Shown here: piece after piece, positions 42,400 through 52,018 of the stretch
Numbering within the stretch: the stretch's first letter is position 1
Layout of the letters: each line of letters opens with the position of its first letter
Source of the DNA: Geobacteraceae bacterium
Lineage (GTDB): Bacteria; Desulfobacterota; Desulfuromonadia; Geobacterales; Pseudopelobacteraceae
DNA length: 64,000 nucleotides
Assembly (NCBI GenBank): GCA_013336525.1
Contig: JAAXTM010000004.1
Coordinates: forward strand, 1 to 64,000
Reading direction: 5' to 3'
Notes under the pieces: model-generated
Database searches by the model: none
Seen by the model: the letters and a program-made list of their open reading frames with translations, nothing else
What the model was told of the DNA's origin: nothing
Position numbers and translations under genes: made by a program

Positions 42400-42948
42400 C
42401 AGCCACTCCCGGTTTCAGTAACGGCAGTTTGAGGCGTTAATAAGTTCATCAAGGGGAGTTGTTGCGCCATTACCCATCTATGCCGCCTCGTTGCTCGCTC
42501 ATATTATGAATGTTCGCCTGAACCAAGCACTACAGGCCGGCTATCTCGTTCAAACGCAATTTATGGTGCTGAATTAGAAGTTGATTCACTGTGTCACGCT
42601 GCCGTATATAATCATGCATAAGCTCATCGAGAATCGCGTTGTAGCGTTCTAAATGCTTTCCATCACGCTCTCGGCTATATCCATCGAATATGCAAATGCC
42701 AGCAAATATCACCGCTCAACCGTTCATAAGGCACATCGCCGTACCAATTAGCCTCTCCAAATTCCAAAAATGATGGATTGGGCGGCAATAGCCGTGACTT
42801 TTTCAGCTCAGAAAAGATCTCATATTCCACTGCCGTGATTGCCATGCTTGCCTCTAAAATGCTATCCAGAAATGTCCGGTTGCCGGTTGGATGGTGGAGC
42901 AGCGCTCATTTTTTGAATTTTTTATCCATTTAATACGACCAGGATTCA
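42400..42948. other. Rearranged intergenic stretch
   Basis: About 550 bp without an intact gene. 42530-42845 is a broken methyltransferase gene (listed separately). In 42400-42529 and 42846-42948 I see no further coding or regulatory signal. Confidence 0.5.
42530..42845 (-). pseudogene. Frameshifted methyltransferase fragment
   Basis: From the ATG at 42845 a 56-codon frame reads MAITAVEYEIF, then PPNPSFLEFGEANWYGDVPYERL and stops at 42675. The LEFGEANWYGDV stretch resembles the SAM-binding start of methyltransferases found in such glycan clusters (LELGEANWYGD). A second frame overlapping it (to 42530) continues with RERDGKHLERYNAILDELMHDY. The pieces fit one gene broken by a frameshift near 42680-42710 and lacking most of the rest. 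Confidence 0.55.
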
Positions 42949-45900
42949 TCATTTGTTCATCTCAAATCCATCCCACATTCCCCATAAAGCTTGCTCAAGA
43001 TGCCGTGCAAAACGAGGCGCATCAAAAAGTGGTGACAAATGGAGGTGCCGCCTGAATATAGTTCTCAATCCGGCCAAATATTCCAGATTTGATGAAAAAT
43101 AAATTGCTTTAGCCGCATATTCCTCATCATCCTTGGCAATCCACTCGGAGAGAAGTCCCGTGTTCTGGGCTATCATTTCTCCTTGGTGCGAGATGAATCT
43201 GTCCCCGCGTTTCGTAACGAATGGGACTCCCATCCACAGGCCTTCAACGGTAGTTGTTCCACCTGGAAAAGGAAATGGATCGAGAACAATATCCACACTG
43301 TTGTACGCTCTCAAATATTCCAAACGCGGAGAGCGGCCTTCCAGAAGGAGGCGGTCTTCAGATACTCCGTACGCGGCGAAGCGATTAATGATCTCCGTAC
43401 GAGCTGAAGATTCTCCCAGCTGTTTGTTTTTAAGGAACAGGCGAGAAGTCGGCAGGGCTTTCAATATATTTGCCCACACAGACAGCACCCCATCGTTTAA
43501 CTTTGCAAGATTGTTGAAACAGCCAAAAGTAATAAAACCGTTTGACAACGCTGGTAACGGGGCCACATCAAGATTGAGGTCAGGAAATGAAAAACAGAGA
43601 GAGGTTTCGGGTAACTGCCAAATGGTTTCGGTAAAGTGATGTGATTCTTTTGTGGGCGTGCTATACGGATTTCCTAAAATATAGTCGATTTCCGAAACTC
43701 CGGTGGTTGAACTATACCCCAACCAACTAACCTGAACAGGCGCCGGTTTCCAGGCAAATACCGGCAACCGGTTATAGGCGGTGTGACCAGCAAGGTCAAT
43801 CAGTACATGCACGCAATCTTTGTGTATCAGGTGTGCCGCAGATTCATCATCAAGTCCTTCAAGCTGTCTCCATTCGAAAAAGAATGGCATGATGCGGGCG
43901 GTAAGGTCATCGTGTTTTCGTTGAGTGCAGTAGGCTATCAGTTCGATGCGCGAAGTATCAACGTGCGCCAGAACATCTTCTAAGAAAAATCCAACCGGAT
44001 GATTATTAAAGTCCCCTGAAACAAGACCCACGCGAAGAGGTTTTGGTGGCTGTGGACAGTTCCAGGATGTGAACCTGGCCGCTACGTTCCTTCCGACCAT
44101 ACGCCCATAGCTGCGAGCTAATTCCAGATGGGAATCGATGTCATGACAGGCAGAATAGTTCTGCACAAACAGCAGGTTGCTATGGGCAACAAAATAGTTC
44201 GGCTTGAGTTTAAGTGCGTGTCGGAAGCTGGCCTCTGCCTCGTCCAATCGACCAAGGTCCATGAGGACGTTGCCAAGGTTGTTATGAACTCCTGATACGC
44301 CAGCGTTTAGTTTCAATGCCTGGCGCAAGCTCGCTTCTGCTTCTTTCAAGCGACCAAGCTTCCTTAGCGCGTTACCCAAATGATTATGCACCTCAATAAA
44401 GTCCGGTTTAATGGCCAATGCCTTTTGGTAGCATGACACCGCCTCTTCATTGCGATCAAGAAAATGCAAAACATTCCCGAGGTTGTAATGGGTACCGGCA
44501 TTGTCCGGTTCAAGTTCCAACGCCTGATGATAATATTCTGCGGCTTCATTATAGCGGTTCAGGGATGTTAATGTATTTCCAAGGCTGATGAAAGCACTGG
44601 GGTGTGACCTGTGTTTCTGGATTGTCTTACTGAGTAATTCCAAGGACTCATCCAGCCTTCCGGACTGGCAGGCCAGTACACCCAGTAAGTGGAGAGCGTC
44701 AAAATTGTCCGGTTCGGCAGCCAGGATATTACGATAGATTGGTTCGGCCTCTGCAAACTGCCCGGCCTGGTGGAAGCGGATGGCTGCATTAATATTACTT
44801 TCACATGGACTGGCGGTTATGGCCCCTGCGGAGGCACATGCCTCTGGGATACAACCTGAAGACCTATACGCTTCAAGCCACTTGTGGGCATTGTGCACCA
44901 CCGTATGCTTAGTCATCACATCATTATATGCAGCCTTGGCAATGCTCGTCCGGAGTTGCCGGTTCACTATCAATTCTTTTATGGCGGCATACCAATCAGC
45001 TTCATTGTTTTCTACGATCAGACCTGTTTTGCCATATTTCACAACATCTTTGTATTCTCCGACATTGCTGAAAATCCCTGCAATACCGCACACTGAATAC
45101 TCTAGCCATTTTATGGCAGATTTTGCATTGTTAAAAACAGTATCCTCCAAGGGAACAATGCCGATATCAGCTTTAAGATCAGCAAGATTTTGGGCATAGT
45201 GCGAATAATCATTGACATAGTTTTCAATGAACCTGACACTTTGATGAGTTAAAAATTCAGGGATCATGTTGCCCCAAACAAGCAGTTCAACCTCGTTAGG
45301 AAATTCCTCCAGAATTCGGTGAATGGCTCCGCGCAAAACGGCGAAATCCTCTACGTGTGACGGTGTGCCGCTGAAAAGGATTTTCAAAGGTAGTCGTGAT
45401 TTAGTTGACTCGCAGGGCGGTTCACACTTCCAGACCTTTGTGTCAATGCAGTTTGGCAACACGACCACATTATGGTTGTAGTGTGAATAAAGCTCTTTCA
45501 GATACGGAGTCGAGACCGTTATGAGATCAGCATGCCGGAAATACTCTTCAAACTCATGCTCCATGGATTGAAAGTGCTCATAAAGCGGGTTGGCTTTGGG
45601 AACCTGCATCACGGCATCATCGACTTCCAGAATGAGTTTCGTCCCTGTTTTTTCGAGAAGCGGCCCAAGCCCCTCATATGGCCAGAAGGCAATTTTTGAG
45701 CGTTGCAGGATCAATGCGCTCATGCCGACAAGCTCCTCTACGAAGGTTGCAGGCGCGTTCTCAAGTAGCCTTGCGACATCAACATACTCCAGTTCTCCCT
45801 CTTCATGCAGGCACGCAAGAGCAGATATCAGCCGAAGTTGCGGACAGGCGCACTGTAACGGCGCACTGGCAAACACACCTATTTTGGGTTTTGAATAATG

Positions 45901-48900
45901 GATTGTCACCGGCACATCAACAGTCCCACGGTCTGCGTTCTTATCAGCCTTAATGCTTTGCTTGTCATGCCACGCCCTAACAAAAGCTGAATCGAGATGA
46001 ACGGCACCTTCTCTCTGCGCATAGGATTCGACATTGCGAATATATCTGCCGGAAAGTACATTCAACCTCCTCGCATCGTCTTTCCAGGCACGGTATTCGG
46101 AATATGTTTCTTCTTCAATGCCATCGCGGGCAGTCAATGTATTGTCGATGATTGCCGCCCGCCCTGCAGGCAGGTGCAAGCCAATCTGTTCATCCTCCAT
46201 ATAGATGTTGAACAGTCCTGCCGTTCGTATTCGAGCGCCGTAGTCTGCATCCTCTTCTCCATAAAGGCCATAGTCTTCGCACCAGTAACCTAGGAGGTCA
46301 TGCGTCCGTTTTGGGATCAATATGCAAGCGCCACCCAGGTTACCGCTCGACTTCGGGCGGAACTGAACTCCATAGGCAGTAGTCGCCTCATAGCTGGTTG
46401 TTTCAAAATTGTACGCTACCGCGCCGGCCTCTGTTACCGCCTCGGCAACCCTAATCATCTCCAACAGCCACCCTGGTTTTTGGATGACGATATCGTTATC
46501 CAGCTTTAGATAATAGGCTGCTTCTGGCTCGAGACTCCAGGCCAGATTTGATGCCTTGGCCACTCCTACATTCTCGTTCAGCAGGACCAGATTTCTGATG
46601 ATTCCCAGACGTTTTTGTTCCTGTAAATACTCGCGGGTTCCATCTATACTGGCGTTGTCGATGATGGTTAAGGAATAATCATAACCAGCCGGAATATTGA
46701 CGAGGGCGGCAATTGCCTGACGCGAGAATTCCAGGCGATTTAAGGTAATCATACCAATGTTAACAAAGGCGCTTTTCCCCTGGTCATTTAATTTCACCAG
46801 TGCCCTCCGTGCCGAAAAACGCTGCCAGAACTCCCCGTTGAGAGCGTCATTGCAGTTTTCTGTTTTGCGATACACCAACGTGAAACCATTGCCGATCTTG
46901 TCGTCTCTTTCAAGAGAATCGACAAGTTGAAGGTGATTGCCAAAAACATTCTCCATAATTTTGCGCATGCTTTGAATATCAAAAACATGGTAGTGGCAGT
47001 GTCCGAAACGACCGGCCTCCGGATCCGAATTTTCATCTGCCTGATTATCAAAGTCTTCGAGAACATGGCTCCAAGATGTTATGTCTCTTCCTACATCCGA
47101 CTTTGCCGCATCACGATGGGGCACAATCATATAGATAATGCCACCAGTTCTAACAATTCTGTACCATTCCAGCAGAGTTGTTATAACATCAGGACAGTGC
47201 TCGATTACATGTGACGAAAGAACGAAGTCTTCAGATTCATCGGGCAGCGGGATACTGTCCGCTCGAGCCTCAATGTCCAGCAATATAACCGAACCGGTCA
47301 GGCGCAACTGCTCCTCTTCATAAATTTCATCACGGATGCCAACAAATCTGGTATTGAGGCCGAACGGGTTTTGTGCTGCAGGACCTATTTCAAGCCCTCG
47401 CAGCCCATCGAGCCAATGATGGGCATGTCTGCTTTCCGGCAGGATAAAGCGGACTGCCTCCTGCAACAATGTTGCAATCTGACGGTTTATTCGGTCCATA
47501 ACGTCTTTAATCTCATCCGGCATCTCAAACTTATCATGAAGAGATCCGGTTTCGATCAGATCGATCCACCCGGCTACGACCTTGGGCCATGAGTAGCTAT
47601 TCTCCCAATGCAGGCGCCCCAATCCTCCCAAAGACTGCCTCAAATGAAGATTTTTATGCAACACCGACAAGTATTTTTTGAAAGAGTTCAATTCACAGAT
47701 AATACCGCCTGCATTGTCATTCGCCGCGCCGCATTGTGGCGTGGCGAGCCACGGCTTACCTTGAGCCATCGCCTCAAGGATCGTATTTGGCGAGCCTTCC
47801 CCAAAAGAAGAGAGAACCACAACATCAGCAGCAACCATTGCCGCAGATACCCCTTCCCGGCTGAGACCCGGGATGTAGAGGACGTCCGGGCGCTCGGCAA
47901 GCTTATTCATTACCTCAAGAGCGTAGTCCGGCTCTCCTGAAGCGTTGCCAACCAGCACAAGCAGCCACAAATCAGGGAGATTCCGCATGGCATCGAGCAA
48001 GCCGACATGGTTTTTTACCCGGTACAAATTTGCTACGTGAAGTATTACAAACCGGTCCTCTGATATGGAGTATCTTTTTCTGAAATCTCCGTCAGGCGCC
48101 GGAACTGAGGAAGCATTAGGCAGGTATACAGGGGTGATCCCGTATCCTCGCATAAATTGGTTCTCTGTGCCCGATTTAGTCATTGCAACAGCAGCATCGG
48201 CACTGCTTAATATCGCGGCTAACCGTTTGTCAAACTCAGGATGTTCATTCCATTTGCTATAGCCATCCGGATTGATGATCGGCTGGATAATCAGCTTGGT
48301 GCCAAGTGGCCGGATTAAATTTTCAACGCTCCAAATAATATTTCCCAACGGATCCTGAATCAGAATACAGGTATCATACTCACCCGATGAGACTGCTTTT
48401 CTAACCAGATAAGGCCATGCCGGAAATCCGTCGATATTCGATGCCGGATCAACGCTGATTATTTTTACCCCGTTCCGAACATCTGAATTCCTTCCGGGAA
48501 AGCAGGGTGTAAGGATCGATACATCATAGCCATTCTTCGCCAGTTCTGCGCTAAACTGCCCGACCCTGTTCTCCAGACCACCGATTGAAGGCCAGAAATG
48601 ACTTATAGCGATCAATATTTTTTTGGCAGATTTCGGGTTCTCAGCTTGAGTAGTTGAAGTAACGGGAAAAGAGGTGCTTAGATTTTCATACGGTGCGACG
48701 ATTGAGGCAAAGCCGTCCTTGCGCAGTGAAGGCGTGTTGGCCCCGGGTTTTCCATATAATATATATTCCCAAATTTCCAGATGCTTCCGCGCATACTCGC
48801 GCCAAGTCCAGTCTGCTACGGCATCGGTCAGAATTTTACGCTTGTCCGTAATAGTCTTGAATATACCAACGAGCTCATCAAAAGTGGTAAAGGGATGGGT

Positions 48901-49614
48901 TATGCCGTTAGGCGCTGCAAGATGGTAGCCCTGAGGAGTAACAATGGTCGGGACTCCAGCTGCCAGGGCATCTATGAAGCCCATGGCCCCTTCATCTAGC
49001 CCCAGATAAAGGTAATAGTCGAAAGTGGGGACCAGACGTTTATTGAGCTCGTAGTCAAAAGCCTCATGATACTCAACGGTAAAACCTCTATTTTGCAAAT
49101 AGGCGACAATGTCGTGCCACCCCGCCCCCATGATTTTAAACATGAAGTCCTGAGGTGATATATGGTCGGCCAATTGAGCAAGCATAGTCTCGCGCTTTCG
49201 GCCATCACTATGAATCTTGCTGGTAATACCGATTGCATAAGGGCGGGGCCTCATAACCTGATCGTGAGCAGGAAACACATAACAGAGTCTTTCACGGGGA
49301 ATCCCGCATTGGACAAGCAGGTCAACTGTTTGGGCGGACATACAGATGCCCATCGGTGCAACTTTCAACTGTTCGCGGACCTGCTCAAGCTTCCAGTCGG
49401 CATCGATATGGGTGATCATTATCGTATCTGTCGTTGATGGCTTGCCATCATAATAGTAATAATGGATGTGATGATTAATGTCGGCAGTCAGGTCAGGGAC
49501 TTTGGCGATATCGCATTCAACACCCAATGCGCTTAGCTCTTTCTGCATCATTTTTGCAAATTTTCCGAGGATCCAGAGATCAAGATCTTCGTAACTTATG
49601 ATTCTAACTTTCAT
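42949..49614 (-). CDS. 2221-aa multi-enzyme glycosyltransferase/methyltransferase/OGT-like protein
   Basis: Largest gene of the window. Domains in order: a GT1/GT4-like region (about 1-300; DEGAMGFIDALAAGVPTIVTPQGYHL); GT4 (about 328-690; SIGGLENRVGQ, HVANLYRVKNH, SSFGEGSPNTILEAMAQGKPWLA); class I methyltransferase (about 745-910; LEIGPAAQNPFG, SSHVIEHCPDV); GT2 (about 935-1190; DNASIDGTREYL, KLDNDIVI); a second GT4 (about 1265-1580; LEVDDAVMQVP, FSGTPSHVEDF, KWLEYSVCGI); TPR (about 1605-1850, regularly spaced LxxxPDN/PDF units); and GT41 SPINDLY/OGT-like (about 1870-2215; DLAGHTAYNRLPVFAWKPAPVQVSWLGYSSTTG, DPFPFPGGTTTVEGLWMGVPFVT). The arrangement suggests building a branched, methylated oligosaccharide and attaching it to Ser/Thr. 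Cytoplasmic; no membrane spans. Acceptor is inferred to be flagellin. Confidence 0.85.
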   Translation of the reverse strand: MKVRIISYEDLDLWILGKFAKMMQKELSALGVECDIAKVPDLTADINHHIHYYYYDGKPSTTDTIMITHIDADWKLEQVREQLKVAPMGICMSAQTVDLLVQCGIPRERLCYVFPAHDQVMRPRPYAIGITSKIHSDGRKRETMLAQLADHISPQDFMFKIMGAGWHDIVAYLQNRGFTVEYHEAFDYELNKRLVPTFDYYLYLGLDEGAMGFIDALAAGVPTIVTPQGYHLAAPNGITHPFTTFDELVGIFKTITDKRKILTDAVADWTWREYARKHLEIWEYILYGKPGANTPSLRKDGFASIVAPYENLSTSFPVTSTTQAENPKSAKKILIAISHFWPSIGGLENRVGQFSAELAKNGYDVSILTPCFPGRNSDVRNGVKIISVDPASNIDGFPAWPYLVRKAVSSGEYDTCILIQDPLGNIIWSVENLIRPLGTKLIIQPIINPDGYSKWNEHPEFDKRLAAILSSADAAVAMTKSGTENQFMRGYGITPVYLPNASSVPAPDGDFRKRYSISEDRFVILHVANLYRVKNHVGLLDAMRNLPDLWLLVLVGNASGEPDYALEVMNKLAERPDVLYIPGLSREGVSAAMVAADVVVLSSFGEGSPNTILEAMAQGKPWLATPQCGAANDNAGGIICELNSFKKYLSVLHKNLHLRQSLGGLGRLHWENSYSWPKVVAGWIDLIETGSLHDKFEMPDEIKDVMDRINRQIATLLQEAVRFILPESRHAHHWLDGLRGLEIGPAAQNPFGLNTRFVGIRDEIYEEEQLRLTGSVILLDIEARADSIPLPDESEDFVLSSHVIEHCPDVITTLLEWYRIVRTGGIIYMIVPHRDAAKSDVGRDITSWSHVLEDFDNQADENSDPEAGRFGHCHYHVFDIQSMRKIMENVFGNHLQLVDSLERDDKIGNGFTLVYRKTENCNDALNGEFWQRFSARRALVKLNDQGKSAFVNIGMITLNRLEFSRQAIAALVNIPAGYDYSLTIIDNASIDGTREYLQEQKRLGIIRNLVLLNENVGVAKASNLAWSLEPEAAYYLKLDNDIVIQKPGWLLEMIRVAEAVTEAGAVAYNFETTSYEATTAYGVQFRPKSSGNLGGACILIPKRTHDLLGYWCEDYGLYGEEDADYGARIRTAGLFNIYMEDEQIGLHLPAGRAAIIDNTLTARDGIEEETYSEYRAWKDDARRLNVLSGRYIRNVESYAQREGAVHLDSAFVRAWHDKQSIKADKNADRGTVDVPVTIHYSKPKIGVFASAPLQCACPQLRLISALACLHEEGELEYVDVARLLENAPATFVEELVGMSALILQRSKIAFWPYEGLGPLLEKTGTKLILEVDDAVMQVPKANPLYEHFQSMEHEFEEYFRHADLITVSTPYLKELYSHYNHNVVVLPNCIDTKVWKCEPPCESTKSRLPLKILFSGTPSHVEDFAVLRGAIHRILEEFPNEVELLVWGNMIPEFLTHQSVRFIENYVNDYSHYAQNLADLKADIGIVPLEDTVFNNAKSAIKWLEYSVCGIAGIFSNVGEYKDVVKYGKTGLIVENNEADWYAAIKELIVNRQLRTSIAKAAYNDVMTKHTVVHNAHKWLEAYRSSGCIPEACASAGAITASPCESNINAAIRFHQAGQFAEAEPIYRNILAAEPDNFDALHLLGVLACQSGRLDESLELLSKTIQKHRSHPSAFISLGNTLTSLNRYNEAAEYYHQALELEPDNAGTHYNLGNVLHFLDRNEEAVSCYQKALAIKPDFIEVHNHLGNALRKLGRLKEAEASLRQALKLNAGVSGVHNNLGNVLMDLGRLDEAEASFRHALKLKPNYFVAHSNLLFVQNYSACHDIDSHLELARSYGRMVGRNVAARFTSWNCPQPPKPLRVGLVSGDFNNHPVGFFLEDVLAHVDTSRIELIAYCTQRKHDDLTARIMPFFFEWRQLEGLDDESAAHLIHKDCVHVLIDLAGHTAYNRLPVFAWKPAPVQVSWLGYSSTTGVSEIDYILGNPYSTPTKESHHFTETIWQLPETSLCFSFPDLNLDVAPLPALSNGFITFGCFNNLAKLNDGVLSVWANILKALPTSRLFLKNKQLGESSARTEIINRFAAYGVSEDRLLLEGRSPRLEYLRAYNSVDIVLDPFPFPGGTTTVEGLWMGVPFVTKRGDRFISHQGEMIAQNTGLLSEWIAKDDEEYAAKAIYFSSNLEYLAGLRTIFRRHLHLSPLFDAPRFARHLEQALWGMWDGFEMNK

Positions 49615-49684
49615 ATTGACGATCCTGGTGTTGGTCAGTTTATCGATTAAACCTTAATGCGATTGGGATTGAACGTCACAATAG

Positions 49685-52018
49685 TTATACCTGCTGCCAA
49701 GGGAGATGTTCAACAGCCTTGAGTCGCGTGGCACGGGCGTGCTGTGGATAAGGAAGCGCCAAGCATGATTCAGCGGTTACTTCCGGAAAGATATTTTGCG
49801 CGATGTCGTTGCGCAGGAAAAATGCGTTATAGCCAAGTCGGTTGCACCCAATCAGCCGATAACCCTTTACTTGTCCAAGCTTGACAAATGCAGGTAACGA
49901 GGCGCCAAAAAAATCCGCATGGTAATTATGCCGGTCAAAGTCCGGGCGGTACGGAACTGTCACGGATGAATCCGCCCCCCAGATGTTCATAAACTCCAGA
50001 ACAATGACGCGAGGGGAAATTGCCGTGAGGGCATTCCAGAGCCAGATATCAACACCATCGACGTCCAGACTCAACAGATCGACTTCTCCTGTAACGTTAT
50101 TTTCTTGAAGCAGTTGGTTGATATTCTCGGCGGTAATCCAAGCTTGAATGATTTTAGGAGGATACACTCTTGTATCACGCCGAGCCGCAAACCACTCTTG
50201 CGAACTTAGAGCACCGGCGCTATCCCCTTCAACCATAAAACCATTCCAGCCCCAATTACATATCAAGTTAGTAGTATTAGCTCCCAGAGGAGATTGATAT
50301 GCCATGTCAACGTAGAAGCGGTTTGTCATTCCAATCGCTGCAAATATCATCAGTAATATGCCATCTTCATCTGTTTGCGAATAAACGCTAAAGCCGGCTT
50401 CGGCAAAACTGGGAAGCTTGATGCCGGCAGCCAAAGATTGGCGATACTGCATATAGAGCAATCGCTGAGAAACCTGTGTTCCTGATGGATCATTAATATC
50501 GCCCATACTTTCTCCTTGAGATGAAGCGTCAGGTGAGAGCTGAACATCAGCTGACGTCATGGCAGAACTCGAGTCAATAGCGGTTACAGCTATTCCCAGT
50601 TGCTCGGCAATTAATTTTATTTCGTCGTTGCGCTCGACGGAATGCGACAAATTTTTCTTCAGTATTGAACTTATAGCGACTCTGTTTCCTGCTTCCGCAT
50701 ATAGAGCGACAAGCCAGGGTATCGCCCACTCACTATTGCATATGGAAGCTGCGGCTTTATGCAATAGCTGAGCTCCGCCATCTTTTTTTCCCGTCAACCG
50801 TTCACGAATCAAATCCATCGGTTCGCCAGCTATATTGAATGCTTTGGCAAGTACGGCTTCTGTTTTGACGCATTCATCGCGGATGACCAGGTCAATTTCT
50901 GCTAAATAATTTTCAAGATCAGCAATCGATTGAATCGCCTGCAATGGTTTACGGAAGAATTTTGCGACGAAGGAACGATATGTTTCGGGGAAAACCAGCT
51001 CCGGATCAGACCCTTCAGGCACGCCATGCCGCGAGATTTCATCAAGGTATAAACAGAAGGATGGGTGTTGCCTCAATATCAGATCGAGGTTGAGATAGGC
51101 CAAATAATAATAAACCCACATCTCTTCGGGATAGATCCCGCCTTCAGGTGGCGCCACATCCAGCCGATTGACAAGAGCACGAATGGCCTTAAAAAACTCA
51201 ATTTGAACTCTTTTTCTGTCCAGCAGCAGTTTGGCTGGGGAAAAGTCCCAGAAAACGCGCTTGCTAACGACATGGTAGTGAGCTTCGCTTACCATCCGGG
51301 CCCGCCAAAACTGGGGAGTGAATCGCGAGACCGGCACCAGATGGTGTCCGCAGACCTGTGGATCGTAGATAATAATTAATCCAAGCTTTTTGACAAGGTG
51401 GGCAAGTCCTGAATCCCCTGCGCCAATGTCAAGCCGATAAGAAGAAGCTCCTTGGCCTATAATGACAATATCGGGAGGATACCCGCCGGCTTTTTCATAC
51501 GCTTGGCGTGACACAGCATGCATTGCCCCAATCGCCCAGCTGGTTTCTTGCAAGCCATTAGCTAGGTATGGCTGGTTTCCGGGATAAAATAGCGACCAGC
51601 CGTTGTATGAAGCCTGGCAATCAAAAGACCATTCAGGAGGTTCTGCTTCAAAGCGAGGCAATACCTGGGCAGCAACCATTCCGCAGCTTGGATGGGTGTC
51701 GAAAATTTGCTGTATCCGGGCAAGCGACCCGGGCTCCACCAGGACATCATCATCCAGAAAGAGAATGATGTCGCCATGAGCATTGCGCGCGCCAGCGTTG
51801 CGAGCGGCGCAGGCGGCACGCCGGGGCTCATGGATGTAACGAATCAAGCCGGGATTCGCCTGTTGCAGGTTATTAATTACCGCGGCAGTTCCATCAGACG
51901 AGTTGTTGTCTACAACAACAATTTCAAAGTTAGCCTCATAAGAGATACCAAGCAACGTGTTTACAGTATCCAGCAACGCTGGCAGACGGTTGTGTGTTGG
52001 GATAACTATTGAAATCAT
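49685..52018 (-). CDS. GT2 glycosyltransferase fused to FkbM-like methyltransferase domain
   Basis: 777 aa. Residues 1-about 250 are a GT2 (GT-A) domain: ISIVIPTHNRLPALLDTV, VVDNNSSDGT, and the metal-binding LFLDDDVLVEPGS. About 260-520 is a helical region without a clear match. About 540-740 resembles the FkbM-type methyltransferase (YSQTDEDGILLMIFAAIG, DLLSLDVDGVDIWLWNAL), with DVDG in place of DVEG. Its start overlaps the upstream gene by 4 bp (ATGA), so they are translationally coupled. It likely adds a sugar and methylates it. Confidence 0.82.
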   Translation of the reverse strand: MISIVIPTHNRLPALLDTVNTLLGISYEANFEIVVVDNNSSDGTAAVINNLQQANPGLIRYIHEPRRAACAARNAGARNAHGDIILFLDDDVLVEPGSLARIQQIFDTHPSCGMVAAQVLPRFEAEPPEWSFDCQASYNGWSLFYPGNQPYLANGLQETSWAIGAMHAVSRQAYEKAGGYPPDIVIIGQGASSYRLDIGAGDSGLAHLVKKLGLIIIYDPQVCGHHLVPVSRFTPQFWRARMVSEAHYHVVSKRVFWDFSPAKLLLDRKRVQIEFFKAIRALVNRLDVAPPEGGIYPEEMWVYYYLAYLNLDLILRQHPSFCLYLDEISRHGVPEGSDPELVFPETYRSFVAKFFRKPLQAIQSIADLENYLAEIDLVIRDECVKTEAVLAKAFNIAGEPMDLIRERLTGKKDGGAQLLHKAAASICNSEWAIPWLVALYAEAGNRVAISSILKKNLSHSVERNDEIKLIAEQLGIAVTAIDSSSAMTSADVQLSPDASSQGESMGDINDPSGTQVSQRLLYMQYRQSLAAGIKLPSFAEAGFSVYSQTDEDGILLMIFAAIGMTNRFYVDMAYQSPLGANTTNLICNWGWNGFMVEGDSAGALSSQEWFAARRDTRVYPPKIIQAWITAENINQLLQENNVTGEVDLLSLDVDGVDIWLWNALTAISPRVIVLEFMNIWGADSSVTVPYRPDFDRHNYHADFFGASLPAFVKLGQVKGYRLIGCNRLGYNAFFLRNDIAQNIFPEVTAESCLALPYPQHARATRLKAVEHLPWQQV

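Noticed and set aside
41951-42421. Plus-strand open frame of 156 codons over the FkbM gene
   Set aside because: The minus strand carries a clear FkbM methyltransferase with SAM motifs; the plus frame has low-complexity Ser/Arg composition.
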